Part shown: piece by piece, positions 25,551 to 34,906 of the stretch
How the letters are laid out: every line of letters starts with the position of its first letter
Numbering within the stretch: the first letter of the stretch is position 1
Source of the DNA: UBA6168 sp041752395
GTDB taxonomy: Bacteria; Bacteroidota; Bacteroidia; Chitinophagales; Saprospiraceae
Reading direction: 5' to 3'
Length of the DNA: 62,453 nt
Assembly (NCBI GenBank): GCA_041752395.1
Contig: JBGSWN010000037.1
Location: 1-62,453 of the forward strand
Made by a program: the position numbers and the translations under genes
The notes under the pieces: generated by a model
The model's database searches: none
Told to the model about the DNA's origin: nothing
Seen by the model: only the letters and a program-made list of their open reading frames with translations

Positions 25551-26939
25551 ATGAAAAACACTCGCCGTTCCTTCGTAAAAAAACTCGCAGCTGGTGCTGT
25601 TGCAGCCAGTTTTATCCCAAAACAAGCTTTTGCCGAAGGCAAAGTAAAAATCCTGGACTATGAAAAGTCGGACCAAAAATTTAGCCCAAATGATAAAATC
25701 CGAGTGGCCTGCATCGGCATGGGAATCATGGGGTTCAACAATTGCCGCTCCACCGTCAAAGTGCCTGGTGTCGAATTAGTAGCAACTTGCGACCTTTATC
25801 AGGGCCGTCTCGACCGATCGAAGGAGGTTTTTGGCGACCAGCTTTTTACCACAAAAAATTACAAAGAAATCCTTGAGCGCAAGGACATTGATGCTGTCAT
25901 TATCGCTACCTCCGACCACTGGCACGACCATATCGCCATCGCCGCACTCCAAGCCGGCAAGGCCGTTTATTGTGAAAAACCGATGGTGCAACACTTGGAC
26001 GAAGGCAAGGCAGTGATTGATGCTCAAAAGAAGTCTGGGAAAGTGCTGCAAGTGGGCAGCCAAGGCGTGAGTGGCCTCACTCAAAGAAAGGCTAAGGAGT
26101 TGTTTGCCTCCGGTATCATCGGTCAATTGATTTCCGCCGAAGCCTGGAACGACCGTCAATCCTCGAATGGTGCGTGGCAATATTCCATCCCAACGGATGC
26201 CTCAGCGAAGACAGTTGACTGGGACAATTTTATCGGTGATGCGCCGAAAATGCCCTTTGATGCGACCCGTTTTTTCCGCTGGCGCAATTACCGGGACTAC
26301 GGTACAGGTATCGCTGGCGACCTTTTCGTGCATTTGTTTTCCGGCATCCACAATGTCACAGGTTCGACTGGACCCGAGCGGATTTATGCTAGCGGTGGCA
26401 CTCGATATTGGAAGGATGGTCGGGATGTACCTGATTTGATGCAAGCCATTTTTGATTATCCCGAAGCAAAAACGCACCCTGCTTTTAACCTACAACTGCG
26501 GGTAAACTTTGAAAGCGGCGATGGTGGTGGGCAAAAGACCAGACTGGTAGGAACGGATGGCGTCATCGAACTGCGAGGTGAAAGTGTGGTGGTTACTCGG
26601 CACAAAATGGATACGCAGCCAAGCTACGGCGGTTGGGATACTTTTGACACTTTCACCAGTGCCCAGCAAAAGGAGTACGAGGCATGGTTCAAAGCCAAAT
26701 ACCCAAGCCTCCCTGCTACCATTTTAGAACCTGCCGAGCAAGCCTACAAAGTCCCCGAGGATTATGACGACCATTACGAACACCATGTCAATTTCTATGA
26801 TTGCATCAGAAATGGCAAGACGCCGGTGGAAGATGCGGTTTTTGGTTTGCGGGCGGCAGCACCTTCGCTGGCTGCGAACTTGAGTTATTTTGAAAACAAG
26901 GTGGTGAAATGGGACCCGGTGAATATGGTTCTGAAATGA
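25551..26939 (+). CDS. Tat-exported Gfo/Idh/MocA-family oxidoreductase
   Basis: NAD(P)-dependent sugar or inositol-type oxidoreductase, 462 residues. The N-terminus carries a twin-arginine signal (TRRSFVKK followed by LAAGAVAASFIP and AFA), so it is exported folded with cofactor to the periplasm. The Rossmann domain begins at RVACIGMGIMGFNNC. The family signature YCEKPMVQHLDEGK lies near residue 141. The C-terminal beta-sheet domain includes RWRNYRDYGTGIAGDLFVH. Such exported members are frequent in Bacteroidota and often act on glycans; the substrate here is unknown. It stands alone, followed by its own terminator. Confidence 0.9.
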   Translation: MKNTRRSFVKKLAAGAVAASFIPKQAFAEGKVKILDYEKSDQKFSPNDKIRVACIGMGIMGFNNCRSTVKVPGVELVATCDLYQGRLDRSKEVFGDQLFTTKNYKEILERKDIDAVIIATSDHWHDHIAIAALQAGKAVYCEKPMVQHLDEGKAVIDAQKKSGKVLQVGSQGVSGLTQRKAKELFASGIIGQLISAEAWNDRQSSNGAWQYSIPTDASAKTVDWDNFIGDAPKMPFDATRFFRWRNYRDYGTGIAGDLFVHLFSGIHNVTGSTGPERIYASGGTRYWKDGRDVPDLMQAIFDYPEAKTHPAFNLQLRVNFESGDGGGQKTRLVGTDGVIELRGESVVVTRHKMDTQPSYGGWDTFDTFTSAQQKEYEAWFKAKYPSLPATILEPAEQAYKVPEDYDDHYEHHVNFYDCIRNGKTPVEDAVFGLRAAAPSLAANLSYFENKVVKWDPVNMVLK

Positions 26940-26961
26940 AAATACAAGGATTCAAGAATTG

Positions 26962-26999
26962 ATGCCGTTGGTTTTGAGTGACCAGCGGCATTTATTTTT
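26962..26999 (+). terminator. Rho-independent terminator of the oxidoreductase gene
   Basis: ATGCCGTTGGT (26962-26972) pairs with ACCAGCGGCAT (26981-26991) with one mismatch, then TTATTTTT. The T tract overlaps the last codons of the convergent RNA methyltransferase gene. Confidence 0.75.
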
Positions 27000-27747
27000 G
27001 GGCAAAAAGTGCGCAAACAATACCTGCCGCAACTCCCGCATTCAGTGATTCAGCTCCCCCACCCTTCCCCCTCGGTATTGAAATCCGGTGGGTCAATTTA
27101 CCTTGAATTTCTTCGGAAAGTCCACGGCTCTCGTTGCCGATGGCAATGATGGCTGGGCTTTGGAGGGTTTCTGAGAAAATCGAAGTACCATCCAAGACAG
27201 TACCATAAACTGGAATTTCAGACAGTTTCTCTCGCAAGTCCTCGAAGTTCATTTCCACGCATTTTACCCGAAGGAAAGCACCCATGCTTGCTTGAATGAC
27301 CTTGGGGTTGAATGCCTCCACACTGCCCGGCGAGCAGAAAACCCACGGAATGCTGAACCAATCCGCTATGCGAAGGATGGTGCCGAGGTTTCCGGGGTCA
27401 CGGATGTCATCGAGGTAAAGGGAAAGGCCATTGGCCACTGCTTTTTCATCAAAAACTAAATCGGGTTGTTTTACAACCAAAAAAACCTTGTTCGGTGTGG
27501 AGAGCAGGGAGATTTTCTTTAGCTCGCCTTCGGCAACAGGGATGATGGTTTCGACATTCTGAAGGAGCTTTTTGTTTTGCTCCAGCCATTCCGGCACAGC
27601 CACCACGGTTTCGACGTGGAAGGAATCAGCCATCAGGGTTTCATTGGCCAATTTTACGCCTTCCACTATGAAATTGTGATACTTTTGGCGGTGTTTCCGC
27701 TCCTGCAAAGATTTAAGGTATTTTAATTGATTGATGGATAATTTCAT
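26992..27747 (-). CDS. TrmH/SpoU-family RNA 2'-O-methyltransferase
   Basis: SAM-dependent rRNA or tRNA ribose methyltransferase with the SPOUT knot fold. The ATG at 27747 gives 251 residues and the family's normal start (KLSINQLKYLKSLQERKHRQ); the in-frame extension to 27822 overlaps the promoter region of the divergent gene. Motif 1 is DIRDPGNLGTILRIADWF, motif 2 is AIGNESRGLSEEI, motif 3 is ISIPRGKGGGAESLNAGVAA. Motif 3 carries an unusual KGGG in place of the more common short turn before ESLN. The target nucleotide cannot be read from sequence. Confidence 0.92.
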   Translation of the reverse strand: MKLSINQLKYLKSLQERKHRQKYHNFIVEGVKLANETLMADSFHVETVVAVPEWLEQNKKLLQNVETIIPVAEGELKKISLLSTPNKVFLVVKQPDLVFDEKAVANGLSLYLDDIRDPGNLGTILRIADWFSIPWVFCSPGSVEAFNPKVIQASMGAFLRVKCVEMNFEDLREKLSEIPVYGTVLDGTSIFSETLQSPAIIAIGNESRGLSEEIQGKLTHRISIPRGKGGGAESLNAGVAAGIVCALFAQK

Positions 27748-27801
27748 GTCAAAATCAAGGTTTGAGAATTTTGGAGTTTCGGTTCCAAGCGCTTTTTTAC
27801 G

Positions 27802-30282
27802 ATGAAAATAAGAAGATACCATATCCTTTCATCCCTCCTTTTGGCGCTGCTTTGCAGTTGCAATACTACCCAGTTTTTGGATAAATCGAAGGGCGAGATT
27901 TACTTGCGCAAGAACCAGATTGAACTGGATGAGTCGAAAGGCAAAGTGAAAGGCAAATCCAATCTGGTAGCGGAACTATCAAAGCTTTTTGTCAAAAAGG
28001 AGAACCGACGGATGTTCGGAATACCGAGGCAGTATTTTTACTATGTTGCTCAAGATACTTTTGACAAGTCGAAATTTGGATTGGCCTTCACCCGCTGGGA
28101 AGCAAAACGGGGGGAACTGCCTGTATTTTTTGATTCTGCCTCGGTGCAAGAATCGAAGTTGGCCATGGAATCCTACCTTCAAAGCCGGGGCTATTTTTTT
28201 GCAGATGTTGGCTATTCAATAAAATTCAACAAGGATACCACCAAGGCAACAGTCACTTACAAAGTGCATCCGGATGGAAGATTCACGATAGATTTACTTG
28301 AATTTCAGAGCAAGGATACTGCCATGCAGCAAATCCTGAAGGAGATTTCCCCAAACTCCCTGCTCAAGCCGGGTAGCCCGGTAGATGTGAAATTGTACGA
28401 CCAAGAAGTCGTTCGTATAACCAAGCACATGCGGGACAATGGCTACACTTATTTTTACCCGCAATATATTTCAACCTTGGAAGGATTTGATAGCTCAAAC
28501 GTGGACAAAACGGTGAGCATCCGCCTTAAAATATTGACGCCTCCTAAGCTCGAAAACCATGTAAAATATACGATTGGAAACATTTATATCTTCCCGGATT
28601 ATGACCCGTCCACCGACCAGGTGCTGCCAGATACATTGATTGAAGGCTTGTTTTTTGGGAGCAGTGGCAAGCCATTCAGGGTTAAGCCACGCACGCTCGC
28701 AAGTTCTGTTTTTATTCGAACTGGAGAGATTTATAACCAAGAAGCACTGGACAATTCCCTGCGGCAATTAGGTGCGCTAGGCGTTTTTCGCCCACCTACT
28801 TTGAAAATGGAAGAAGACCCCCGCAATCCCGGCAACCTAAATATGTACATTTTCCTCACTGCCAATAAGAAATGGGAAATTGGCTGGGAGGGCGGTTTAA
28901 GCACCTCAGAACGACCCGCACTTGGGAACAAAAACCTAATTGGTGTTTCGTTCAATCCTTCCCTTCGGAATCGGAATTTTCTACGTGGGGCCGAGCTTTT
29001 AGTCGCCAATTTGAATTTTGGCGCTGATTTCAGTTTCTTTAGCGGGAAGGCTGAATTATTGAATTCGCTCGATTTTCGATGGCAGAACGACCTATATTTT
29101 CCCCGATTCAGCGATTATTTTGGTCTTTGGGGCAAACTTGAGAAATGGAAGGTTACGGGCACTGATTTCAATAATAACCTGAGGCAAAAGGCTACCAGCA
29201 GAGCTTCAGCCAGCTATAATTTATTGGATTTGAGGGGTAATTATTCCCTACAATTCACCAATCTGTCCTATGGGTATGATGTACCAGTTTCTATCAATCA
29301 CAAAGTTTCCATCAACCATTTTGGCATTGACTTGGTCTTGCCTAGAATAACACCTGGGTCAAGTTTTGATGACCTTCTCAAACAGATTCCTGCACTCCGC
29401 ACCAGTTTCGCCAAGCAATTCATCACTGGTTTTCTGTTCAGGGACGTAAATTTCGTTTATACCAGCCCGCCTAAGCCGAGTCGTGGTTCATGGTATTTTA
29501 GGGGATATTTCGACATTTCGGGCATGGAGGTTATGACGGCAAATGCCATTTATGACGCCATTTCGGGCAAAAACACTGGCTTCAGTTTGGGTGGTGTGGA
29601 ATTTTCGCATTACGCCAAGCTAGAGTTGGATGGCAGGCATTATTGGCAGTTTGGTGCCAACCGCAGCTTGATTTTAAGGTTAAATGCGGGGATGGCAGTC
29701 CCTTTTTACAAATCCAATTCGATCCCCTACGTCAAGCAGTTTTATGCAGGGGGCCCTTATGACATTCGCGGCTGGTACACCCGGGAGCTAGGCCCGGGAC
29801 TTTACAAAGATGAAACAACAAATGACCTAGGCAATCGCAATTTATTTTATCAGGCAGGTGACATCAAACTGGAGTACAACCTGGAGTACCGCTTTCTGGC
29901 AGCAAGGCCATTTGGCATGTTCAATATTTATGGTGCTGTCTTCTTGGATGGTGGCAATGTTTGGACAAAAGATTTTGACCCAGACCGGATAGGTTCACGA
30001 TTTACTTTGAACAAGCAAACGGACGACCAAGGAATTATTACGGAAGATGTTTTTTACAAAGAAATGGGCATTGCCACCGGCTTTGGCGTTCGATTTGATT
30101 TCAGCTATTTCATTTTCAGGCTCGACTTTGGCACTCCAATCCGCAACAACTACCCTGACCCAAAACGGAGCAACAGCTATTTCGTTGACCCAAAACTTTG
30201 GGAAATCAACAAATTTGGGGATGTGTTCGGCAAATTCAATGACAATATCCGCTATCAGTTGGCCATTGGATACCCTTTCTAA
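27802..30282 (+). CDS. BamA/TamA-family outer membrane lipoprotein, TamL-like
   Basis: Outer-membrane assembly protein of 826 residues. The signal peptide ends in a lipobox (LLALLCSCNTTQF), so the mature N-terminus is lipidated, as in the TamL proteins of Bacteroidota. POTRA-like modules cover about residues 100-350. A 16-strand Omp85 beta-barrel follows from about 370 to the end, including the conserved IRGW version of the VRGF/Y barrel motif at 655-658 (YAGGPYDIRGWYTRELGPG) and a terminal aromatic strand (YQLAIGYPF). It is divergent from the methyltransferase, 54 bp apart. No tamB homologue lies in the window. Likely role: insertion of outer-membrane proteins. Confidence 0.9.
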   Translation: MKIRRYHILSSLLLALLCSCNTTQFLDKSKGEIYLRKNQIELDESKGKVKGKSNLVAELSKLFVKKENRRMFGIPRQYFYYVAQDTFDKSKFGLAFTRWEAKRGELPVFFDSASVQESKLAMESYLQSRGYFFADVGYSIKFNKDTTKATVTYKVHPDGRFTIDLLEFQSKDTAMQQILKEISPNSLLKPGSPVDVKLYDQEVVRITKHMRDNGYTYFYPQYISTLEGFDSSNVDKTVSIRLKILTPPKLENHVKYTIGNIYIFPDYDPSTDQVLPDTLIEGLFFGSSGKPFRVKPRTLASSVFIRTGEIYNQEALDNSLRQLGALGVFRPPTLKMEEDPRNPGNLNMYIFLTANKKWEIGWEGGLSTSERPALGNKNLIGVSFNPSLRNRNFLRGAELLVANLNFGADFSFFSGKAELLNSLDFRWQNDLYFPRFSDYFGLWGKLEKWKVTGTDFNNNLRQKATSRASASYNLLDLRGNYSLQFTNLSYGYDVPVSINHKVSINHFGIDLVLPRITPGSSFDDLLKQIPALRTSFAKQFITGFLFRDVNFVYTSPPKPSRGSWYFRGYFDISGMEVMTANAIYDAISGKNTGFSLGGVEFSHYAKLELDGRHYWQFGANRSLILRLNAGMAVPFYKSNSIPYVKQFYAGGPYDIRGWYTRELGPGLYKDETTNDLGNRNLFYQAGDIKLEYNLEYRFLAARPFGMFNIYGAVFLDGGNVWTKDFDPDRIGSRFTLNKQTDDQGIITEDVFYKEMGIATGFGVRFDFSYFIFRLDFGTPIRNNYPDPKRSNSYFVDPKLWEINKFGDVFGKFNDNIRYQLAIGYPF

Positions 30283-30311
30283 GTCAAATTCCGCTTGACT
30301 ATAAAGAAAGT

Positions 30312-31241
30312 TTAAACGTAAAAATCGAGGATTACCAAGCTGCAAAAAACCAGGCTGGCTATGCCATTGGTCGTAAAAAAAGCCAAGTTCACTTTCCTTA
30401 AATCGTTAGGTTTTACCAAGGTATGCTGGTAAAAAAGCAGCCCAATAAAAAATGTAACGGCTAACCAACTCAGCCAACCAAGTTGCATGTGGGTTTGGGT
30501 GGCCAGCCATATCCCATACCCGACAAATGCTGCGCTCACCAAATGCAACGCCTCGGACAACCTCAAAGCTTTCGATTTTCCAAGAATGGCTGGGACTGAA
30601 TTCAGCTTTTGCTCACGGTCAAATTCTTCATCCTGAAGTGCGTAGATGATGTCAAAGCCAGAAACCCAGGCAAAAACTGAAAGGGAGAACAAGATGGGAA
30701 GGAAATCAAAATGCCCGGTGACTGCTAAATAAGCACCAATCGGGGCTAATGCTAATCCCATTCCAAGCACAAAATGGCAAAGCGGTGTGAAACGTTTGGT
30801 GTAACTGTAACCCAAAACGATAGCCAATGCCACCCAACTCAATTTGAAGCAAATAGGATTAATGAACCAAGTCGTAATGATGAAAAGGGCTGCGCTGATG
30901 AGCGTGAAGGTCAATGCTGCATTTGGCGAAATAACGCCCGCAGGTATTTCACGAACCGCTGTCCGAGGGTTTTTCGCATCAATCTCCCTGTCCAAATACC
31001 GATTGAAAGCCATTGCAGCGCTTCGTGCAAAGACCATGCAAAGGGCAACCAACAATAATAGCCAGGGTGAAAACATGGCACCATTCGATTCCATTCCAAG
31101 CACAAACCCCAGTATAGCAAATGGCATTGCGAAAATCGTGTGGCTAAATTTTATGAGTGATAAATATTTTTTCAAGTTCAATTTTTTTCGCAAGGTTATG
31201 GAAAAAACAAAATGGATGGTATTGGGTTGGTGAAAAGGCAA
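30312..31241 (-). CDS. UbiA-family prenyltransferase
   Basis: Integral membrane prenyltransferase of the 4-hydroxybenzoate polyprenyltransferase type, 309 residues at maximum. The two Asp-rich motifs that bind Mg-prenyl diphosphate are present: NRYLDREIDAKNPRT and ALQDEEFDREQKL. Eight to nine hydrophobic helices are readable (FAMPFAILGFVLGM, WLLLLVALCMVFARSAAMAF and others). The start is uncertain: there is no early ATG, and a TTG near 31181 or 31175 (LNLKKYLSLIKFSHTIFAMP) is more natural than the TTG at 31241. It acts in quinone or related prenyl-aromatic synthesis, but the substrate is not proven. It is convergent with the TamL-like gene. Confidence 0.88.
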   Translation of the reverse strand: MPFHQPNTIHFVFSITLRKKLNLKKYLSLIKFSHTIFAMPFAILGFVLGMESNGAMFSPWLLLLVALCMVFARSAAMAFNRYLDREIDAKNPRTAVREIPAGVISPNAALTFTLISAALFIITTWFINPICFKLSWVALAIVLGYSYTKRFTPLCHFVLGMGLALAPIGAYLAVTGHFDFLPILFSLSVFAWVSGFDIIYALQDEEFDREQKLNSVPAILGKSKALRLSEALHLVSAAFVGYGIWLATQTHMQLGWLSWLAVTFFIGLLFYQHTLVKPNDLRKVNLAFFTTNGIASLVFCSLVILDFYV

Positions 31242-31275
31242 AAAAAAACCTGCACACCAGTACGGTATGCAGGTT
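31241..31275 (-). terminator. Rho-independent terminator of the DUF1573 gene
   Basis: On the minus strand AACCTGCA (31275-31268) pairs with TGCAGGTT (31254-31247), followed by a run of T residues. It lies 23 bp after the stop codon. Confidence 0.85.
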
Positions 31276-31297
31276 CATATTTTTTTTTGCTAAAAAA

Positions 31298-31864
31298 TTA
31301 GTGCGATTGTGGAGCACCAGCAGCTGGAGCCGCTGCGTTCGGGTCAGGAATTACATCACCTTTGATGTAAATGATAGACTGAACAGGGTCAGTATTGGCA
31401 GTAATAGTAACCTGCTTAGTCTGTGGTCCACTTTTGCCTTTGCTATCAAAGTTTACCCTGATTTTTGCAGTTGCACCTGGAGCGATTGGCTCTTTAGGCC
31501 ACTCAGGAACTGTGCAGCCACAGCTACCTTTAGCGTTACTGATTACCAAAGGCTCTTTGCCAGTGTTTTTGAAAGAATATTCGTGTTCTACCTTTTCACC
31601 AGCTTTTACTTTACCAAAATTGAATTCAGTTTCAGTAAAAGTCATAACAGTTGTTGGGCCTGTTGGTGCTGCAGGCTCAGCAGGGGCAGCGGTTGGGTCC
31701 ACATTGGTGATAGGCTGGCCATCTATTGGCGCACCAGGTTGTGCAGCTGCTTCCGTTGCAGTGCCAGTAGTGGCAGCAGCAGTGTCAGCGGCGTCGTTCT
31801 TACAGCTGGCAAAAGCAGCTACAGTCATAATAGCGAGGAACCCAAGTTTGATTTGCTTCAACAT
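31298..31864 (-). CDS. DUF1573 lipoprotein
   Basis: A 188-residue exported lipoprotein. The signal peptide ends in a lipobox (AAFASCKNDA), so Cys20-21 is probably lipidated. A low-complexity Ala/Thr/Pro linker (about 25-65) leads to one DUF1573 beta-sandwich domain: FTETEFNFGKVKAGEKVEHE, YSFKNTGKEPLVISNAKGSC, GCTVPEWPKEPIAPG. Such Ig-like domains are very common in Bacteroidota and have no assigned biochemical role. It ends in another Ala/Pro-rich tail. A TAATTTTG promoter element lies 54 bp upstream. Confidence 0.92.
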   Translation of the reverse strand: MLKQIKLGFLAIMTVAAFASCKNDAADTAAATTGTATEAAAQPGAPIDGQPITNVDPTAAPAEPAAPTGPTTVMTFTETEFNFGKVKAGEKVEHEYSFKNTGKEPLVISNAKGSCGCTVPEWPKEPIAPGATAKIRVNFDSKGKSGPQTKQVTITANTDPVQSIIYIKGDVIPDPNAAAPAAGAPQSH

Positions 31865-31917
31865 TTTCTTAATTTTTTTTGTGATGAAATTTTTTGATGC
31901 GATTGAAAACAGCGGCG

Positions 31918-31945
31918 CAAAATTAGCGATTTTTTGAAAACAAAA
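31918..31945 (-). promoter_or_regulatory. Candidate promoter of the DUF1573 gene
   Basis: On the minus strand TAATTTTG (31925-31918) fits the TAnnTTTG -7 element; a TTTTG at 31945-31941 lies 15 bp upstream, shorter than usual. An 8-bp inverted repeat (TTTGGCTT...AAGCCAAA, 31956-31980) lies just beyond. Confidence 0.45.
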
Positions 31946-32035
31946 TATCGTTCTGTTTGGCTTTACAAAATTAAGCCAAACTCATGCCCAGTCACTTACA
32001 ACGGCTATCGAACAAGTGTTAACGGGGTGTTAAAA

Positions 32036-32073
32036 CACCAAAGCGCCCGGACAACTGATTGCCGGACGCTTTG
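32036..32073 (-). terminator. Hairpin terminator of the lipoprotein gene
   Basis: CAAAGCGCCCGG (32039-32050) pairs with CCGGACGCTTTG (32062-32073) with one mismatch; the minus-strand tail is GTGTTTTAAC, a weak T run. It starts 26 bp after the stop. Confidence 0.6.
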
Positions 32074-32098
32074 ATTCAAACAAGCTTTTAATCAAAAA

Positions 32099-33070
32099 TC
32101 AATACTTGATGGTGACTTTGTAATTGTCGTCGTTGTCGTTGTTGGCAGTAGTAATTGTGATAGTGTTCACTTCTACCAAGTAATAAGTGTTTGTTGAGCT
32201 TTTGTAAACTGCAAACACATCGCCTTCTGATACTTTATCGCTCACTGGGAAGGTACCCCAAACAACAAGGTGATCTTCGATGGTTTGGTTTGCAGGTGTG
32301 AAATTTGCACCAGCATCATACAATTCAATGATTGCCTCTTTTGAAGCTACTGCTCCAAAGTCAGTACCAGTGCTAGTGTTTCCTACAAATTTCACAGTAG
32401 TACCGTTGATGCCGCCTAAGCGACGACGCCAGTTAACTGCTTGAGAAACAGCCTGAGAGTCAATGCCCATGTCACGAAGCTCTGCCATCAGGTAGCTATT
32501 GTCACCACCAGAGCTGAGTTTCGTGCCAGTGCTGGCACCATTATCGAGGTCAATGCCACCCCTGCCAACTGGGCCGCCAGCATTCCATAGCTGGATAGTA
32601 GCACCTGTGATAGTCTGAGTAAGTGGAGTCTCAGGTGCTGTCACAGTAACGGTAAATGAGTCTTCATCTGACAAGCCACCTTCATCATCTACTTTCACCG
32701 TGTAAACGGCATCGCCTTCAGTGGCAGTAACCTTGATTTCGATATCCCAAGACATTGCATCAGTTGGTGTAGCAATAAGGAATGGGTTTGCACTAGCCAA
32801 ACTGCCATCAACATTAAAGTCGTCAATAGAAACCTTGGTTGATCCTTCATAAACCGTGACTGACTTCAAAGCTTTTGTGCCCTTTGTTGCGCTAACAGTT
32901 ACAGTAACGTAAGTATCATTACCTTCAACTACAGTTGAAGGTGTTGGGCCAGCTGAGATGCTTACAACTGGGGAAAGGTCAACTGGGTCTGTGTCGTCAC
33001 CACAACCTGTCGTGAAAACTGCCACAGAAAGCAAAAGTGCACTTGAGAAAATCCAAAGAATTTTTTTCAT
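32099..33070 (-). CDS. Secreted lipoprotein with Ig-like domain, unknown function
   Basis: A 323-residue lipoprotein. The signal peptide MKKILWIFSSALLLSVAVFT ends at a lipobox (TTGCGDDTDP) with acidic residues after the Cys, a pattern linked to surface export of lipoproteins in Bacteroidota. Residues about 30-145 form an Ig-like or cadherin-like beta-sandwich (VVEGNDTYVTVTVSATKGTK, VYTVKVDDEGGLSDEDSFTV). The second half (GATIQLWNAGGPVGRGGIDL ... YYLVEVNTITITT) is a separate beta-rich domain of no recognised family. Codon use is typical of a well-expressed gene. Confidence 0.8.
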   Translation of the reverse strand: MKKILWIFSSALLLSVAVFTTGCGDDTDPVDLSPVVSISAGPTPSTVVEGNDTYVTVTVSATKGTKALKSVTVYEGSTKVSIDDFNVDGSLASANPFLIATPTDAMSWDIEIKVTATEGDAVYTVKVDDEGGLSDEDSFTVTVTAPETPLTQTITGATIQLWNAGGPVGRGGIDLDNGASTGTKLSSGGDNSYLMAELRDMGIDSQAVSQAVNWRRRLGGINGTTVKFVGNTSTGTDFGAVASKEAIIELYDAGANFTPANQTIEDHLVVWGTFPVSDKVSEGDVFAVYKSSTNTYYLVEVNTITITTANNDNDDNYKVTIKY

Positions 33071-33487
33071 GTTGATTTAAAAATTAAGTTAAGTGATTAT
33101 GGTTTAAGAGTTTGAAAGTTTCCTGTGTCTGACTTTTGGGATTCATTTTTCCTTTTGTCAAATGCTGAACCTATTCAAACTTAAATTTACATTTTGATGG
33201 TCTATCCTTAAAGAGGTCACAATTGTGTTTTGTTCACTTTTTTGTACAATTATTTTGTCTTGCGTCCATTTTTTGACCTGAAAACGTACAGAAAGGTGGG
33301 AATGATGCCTGTCAAATGATTAATATTTTGTTAACGGCAGCGCAAAGAAACAGCTTTTCTTTGTGGCCAACAAGAAACAACCTGATTATTCTCAATAAAA
33401 ATACTCGTATCAAGTGCTTATTTTGCGCCGTGTTTTTACACCATCAACACTTACAATACATTGATTATCAACATTTAAACAGCTATC
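33071..33487. other. Intergenic region between divergent genes
   Basis: About 417 bp, AT-rich, between the leftward lipoprotein and pepT. A TAAGTTTG on the minus strand (33183-33176) fits a -7 element for the lipoprotein gene but lacks a well-spaced -33. No ORF of interest, repeat or structured RNA was recognised. Confidence 0.5.
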
Positions 33488-34735
33488 ATGTCTATAAAAA
33501 TTGAACATACCGTACTGGAGCGTTTTCTACGTTACGTAAAGATTGACACCCAATCAGACCCTACCTCGAAATCCATTCCATCCACGGAGAAACAAAAAAA
33601 CCTAGGGAAGATTTTGGTGAAAGAGCTCAAAGCCATTGGTATTTCTGATGCGAAACTGGACAAGTTCGGCTACATCATCGGTACTATCCCATCCAATACG
33701 AAGAAAAAGGTGCCCACCATTTGCTTCTGCTCCCACATGGATACCTCCCCAGATTGCAGTGGCGAAAACGTGAAGCCGATTGTTCACACCAATTATAAAG
33801 GTGTCGAAATAACACTTCCCGACGACCCAACACAGGTGCTTCGCCCAAGTGAGCACCCCCACCTTGCCGACCAAATCGGCAATGACATCGTAACTGCAAG
33901 CGGCACCACCCTACTTGGAGCTGACAACAAGGCCGGCCTTGCCGAAATCATGGATGCCGCTGCCCATTTGATGGCTCATCCTGAAATCAAGCATGGTGAA
34001 ATCAAAATCCTTTTCACACCTGACGAAGAAATTGGGCGAGGCGTGGATAAATTGGACATGAAAAAGCTGGGGGCTAAGTTTGGTTATACCATTGATGGAG
34101 AAAAAGCAGGAACCATCGAGGATGAGACTTTTTCAGCAGACGGCGTACTCATCACTGTACACGGCGTGAGCGCACATCCCGGTTTTGCGAATGGAAAAAT
34201 GGAAAGTGCCATAAAAATAGTAAGTGAAATCGTAGCGGCGCTGCCTAAGGAAGGGCTTTCACCAGAAACCACCGAAGGCAAACAGGGCTTCATTCACCCT
34301 GTAGTGATGGAGGGCATGGTGGAAAAAGCGACAATCCGTTTCATAATCCGTGATTTCACCGATGAAAAACTGGCAGAGCACGAGGATTTGCTTCGTAAAA
34401 CGATCAACAAGGTGCTGCAAAAATACCCGAATTCCACTGCTGAATTCAAGGTGACGGAGCAGTACCGGAACATGAAAAAAGTGTTAGATCAACACCCGGA
34501 AGTAATGGAAAATGCCCTTGAAGCAGTGCAACGTGCAGGGCTTGAGCCTTTGCGGTCCAGTATTCGAGGTGGGACGGATGGGTCCAGGCTTTCATTCATG
34601 GGGCTTCCTTGCCCAAATATCTTTGCTGGTGAGCATGCTTTTCACTCAAAACTGGAGTGGGTTTCGGTGCAGGATATGGAGGCAGCCGTACGCACCATCG
34701 TGCATTTGGCCATGATTTGGGAAGAAAAAGCCTAA
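33488..34735 (+). CDS. pepT: Peptidase T (tripeptide aminopeptidase)
   Basis: Zinc aminopeptidase of family M20B that removes the N-terminal residue of tripeptides in the cytoplasm. At 415 residues it has the usual length. Metal-binding and catalytic regions are readable: FCSHMDTSPD, LLGADNKAGLAEIMDAA, LFTPDEEIGRGVDKLD and the final SIRGGTDGSRLSFMGLPCPN with EHAFHSKLEWV. The dimerisation insert is FGYTIDGEKAGTIEDETFSA. No partner gene is obvious; the downstream lipoprotein gene begins 171 bp later and probably has its own promoter. Confidence 0.95.
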   Translation: MSIKIEHTVLERFLRYVKIDTQSDPTSKSIPSTEKQKNLGKILVKELKAIGISDAKLDKFGYIIGTIPSNTKKKVPTICFCSHMDTSPDCSGENVKPIVHTNYKGVEITLPDDPTQVLRPSEHPHLADQIGNDIVTASGTTLLGADNKAGLAEIMDAAAHLMAHPEIKHGEIKILFTPDEEIGRGVDKLDMKKLGAKFGYTIDGEKAGTIEDETFSADGVLITVHGVSAHPGFANGKMESAIKIVSEIVAALPKEGLSPETTEGKQGFIHPVVMEGMVEKATIRFIIRDFTDEKLAEHEDLLRKTINKVLQKYPNSTAEFKVTEQYRNMKKVLDQHPEVMENALEAVQRAGLEPLRSSIRGGTDGSRLSFMGLPCPNIFAGEHAFHSKLEWVSVQDMEAAVRTIVHLAMIWEEKA

Positions 34736-34906
34736 TTTTTGTTACAGTTTTTATCGAAAATAACTGCCCTTAACACTTGGCCAAAGCCGTTATGGTTTCT
34801 TAACAAAACGCCTGACGTCTTTAACTTGATTTTAGTAGGTGTGAAGTGATAACCCTTCTACCTTGCTTAAAAGAACACAGATTTTTCCATCAAAACGATT
34901 CAGGCC

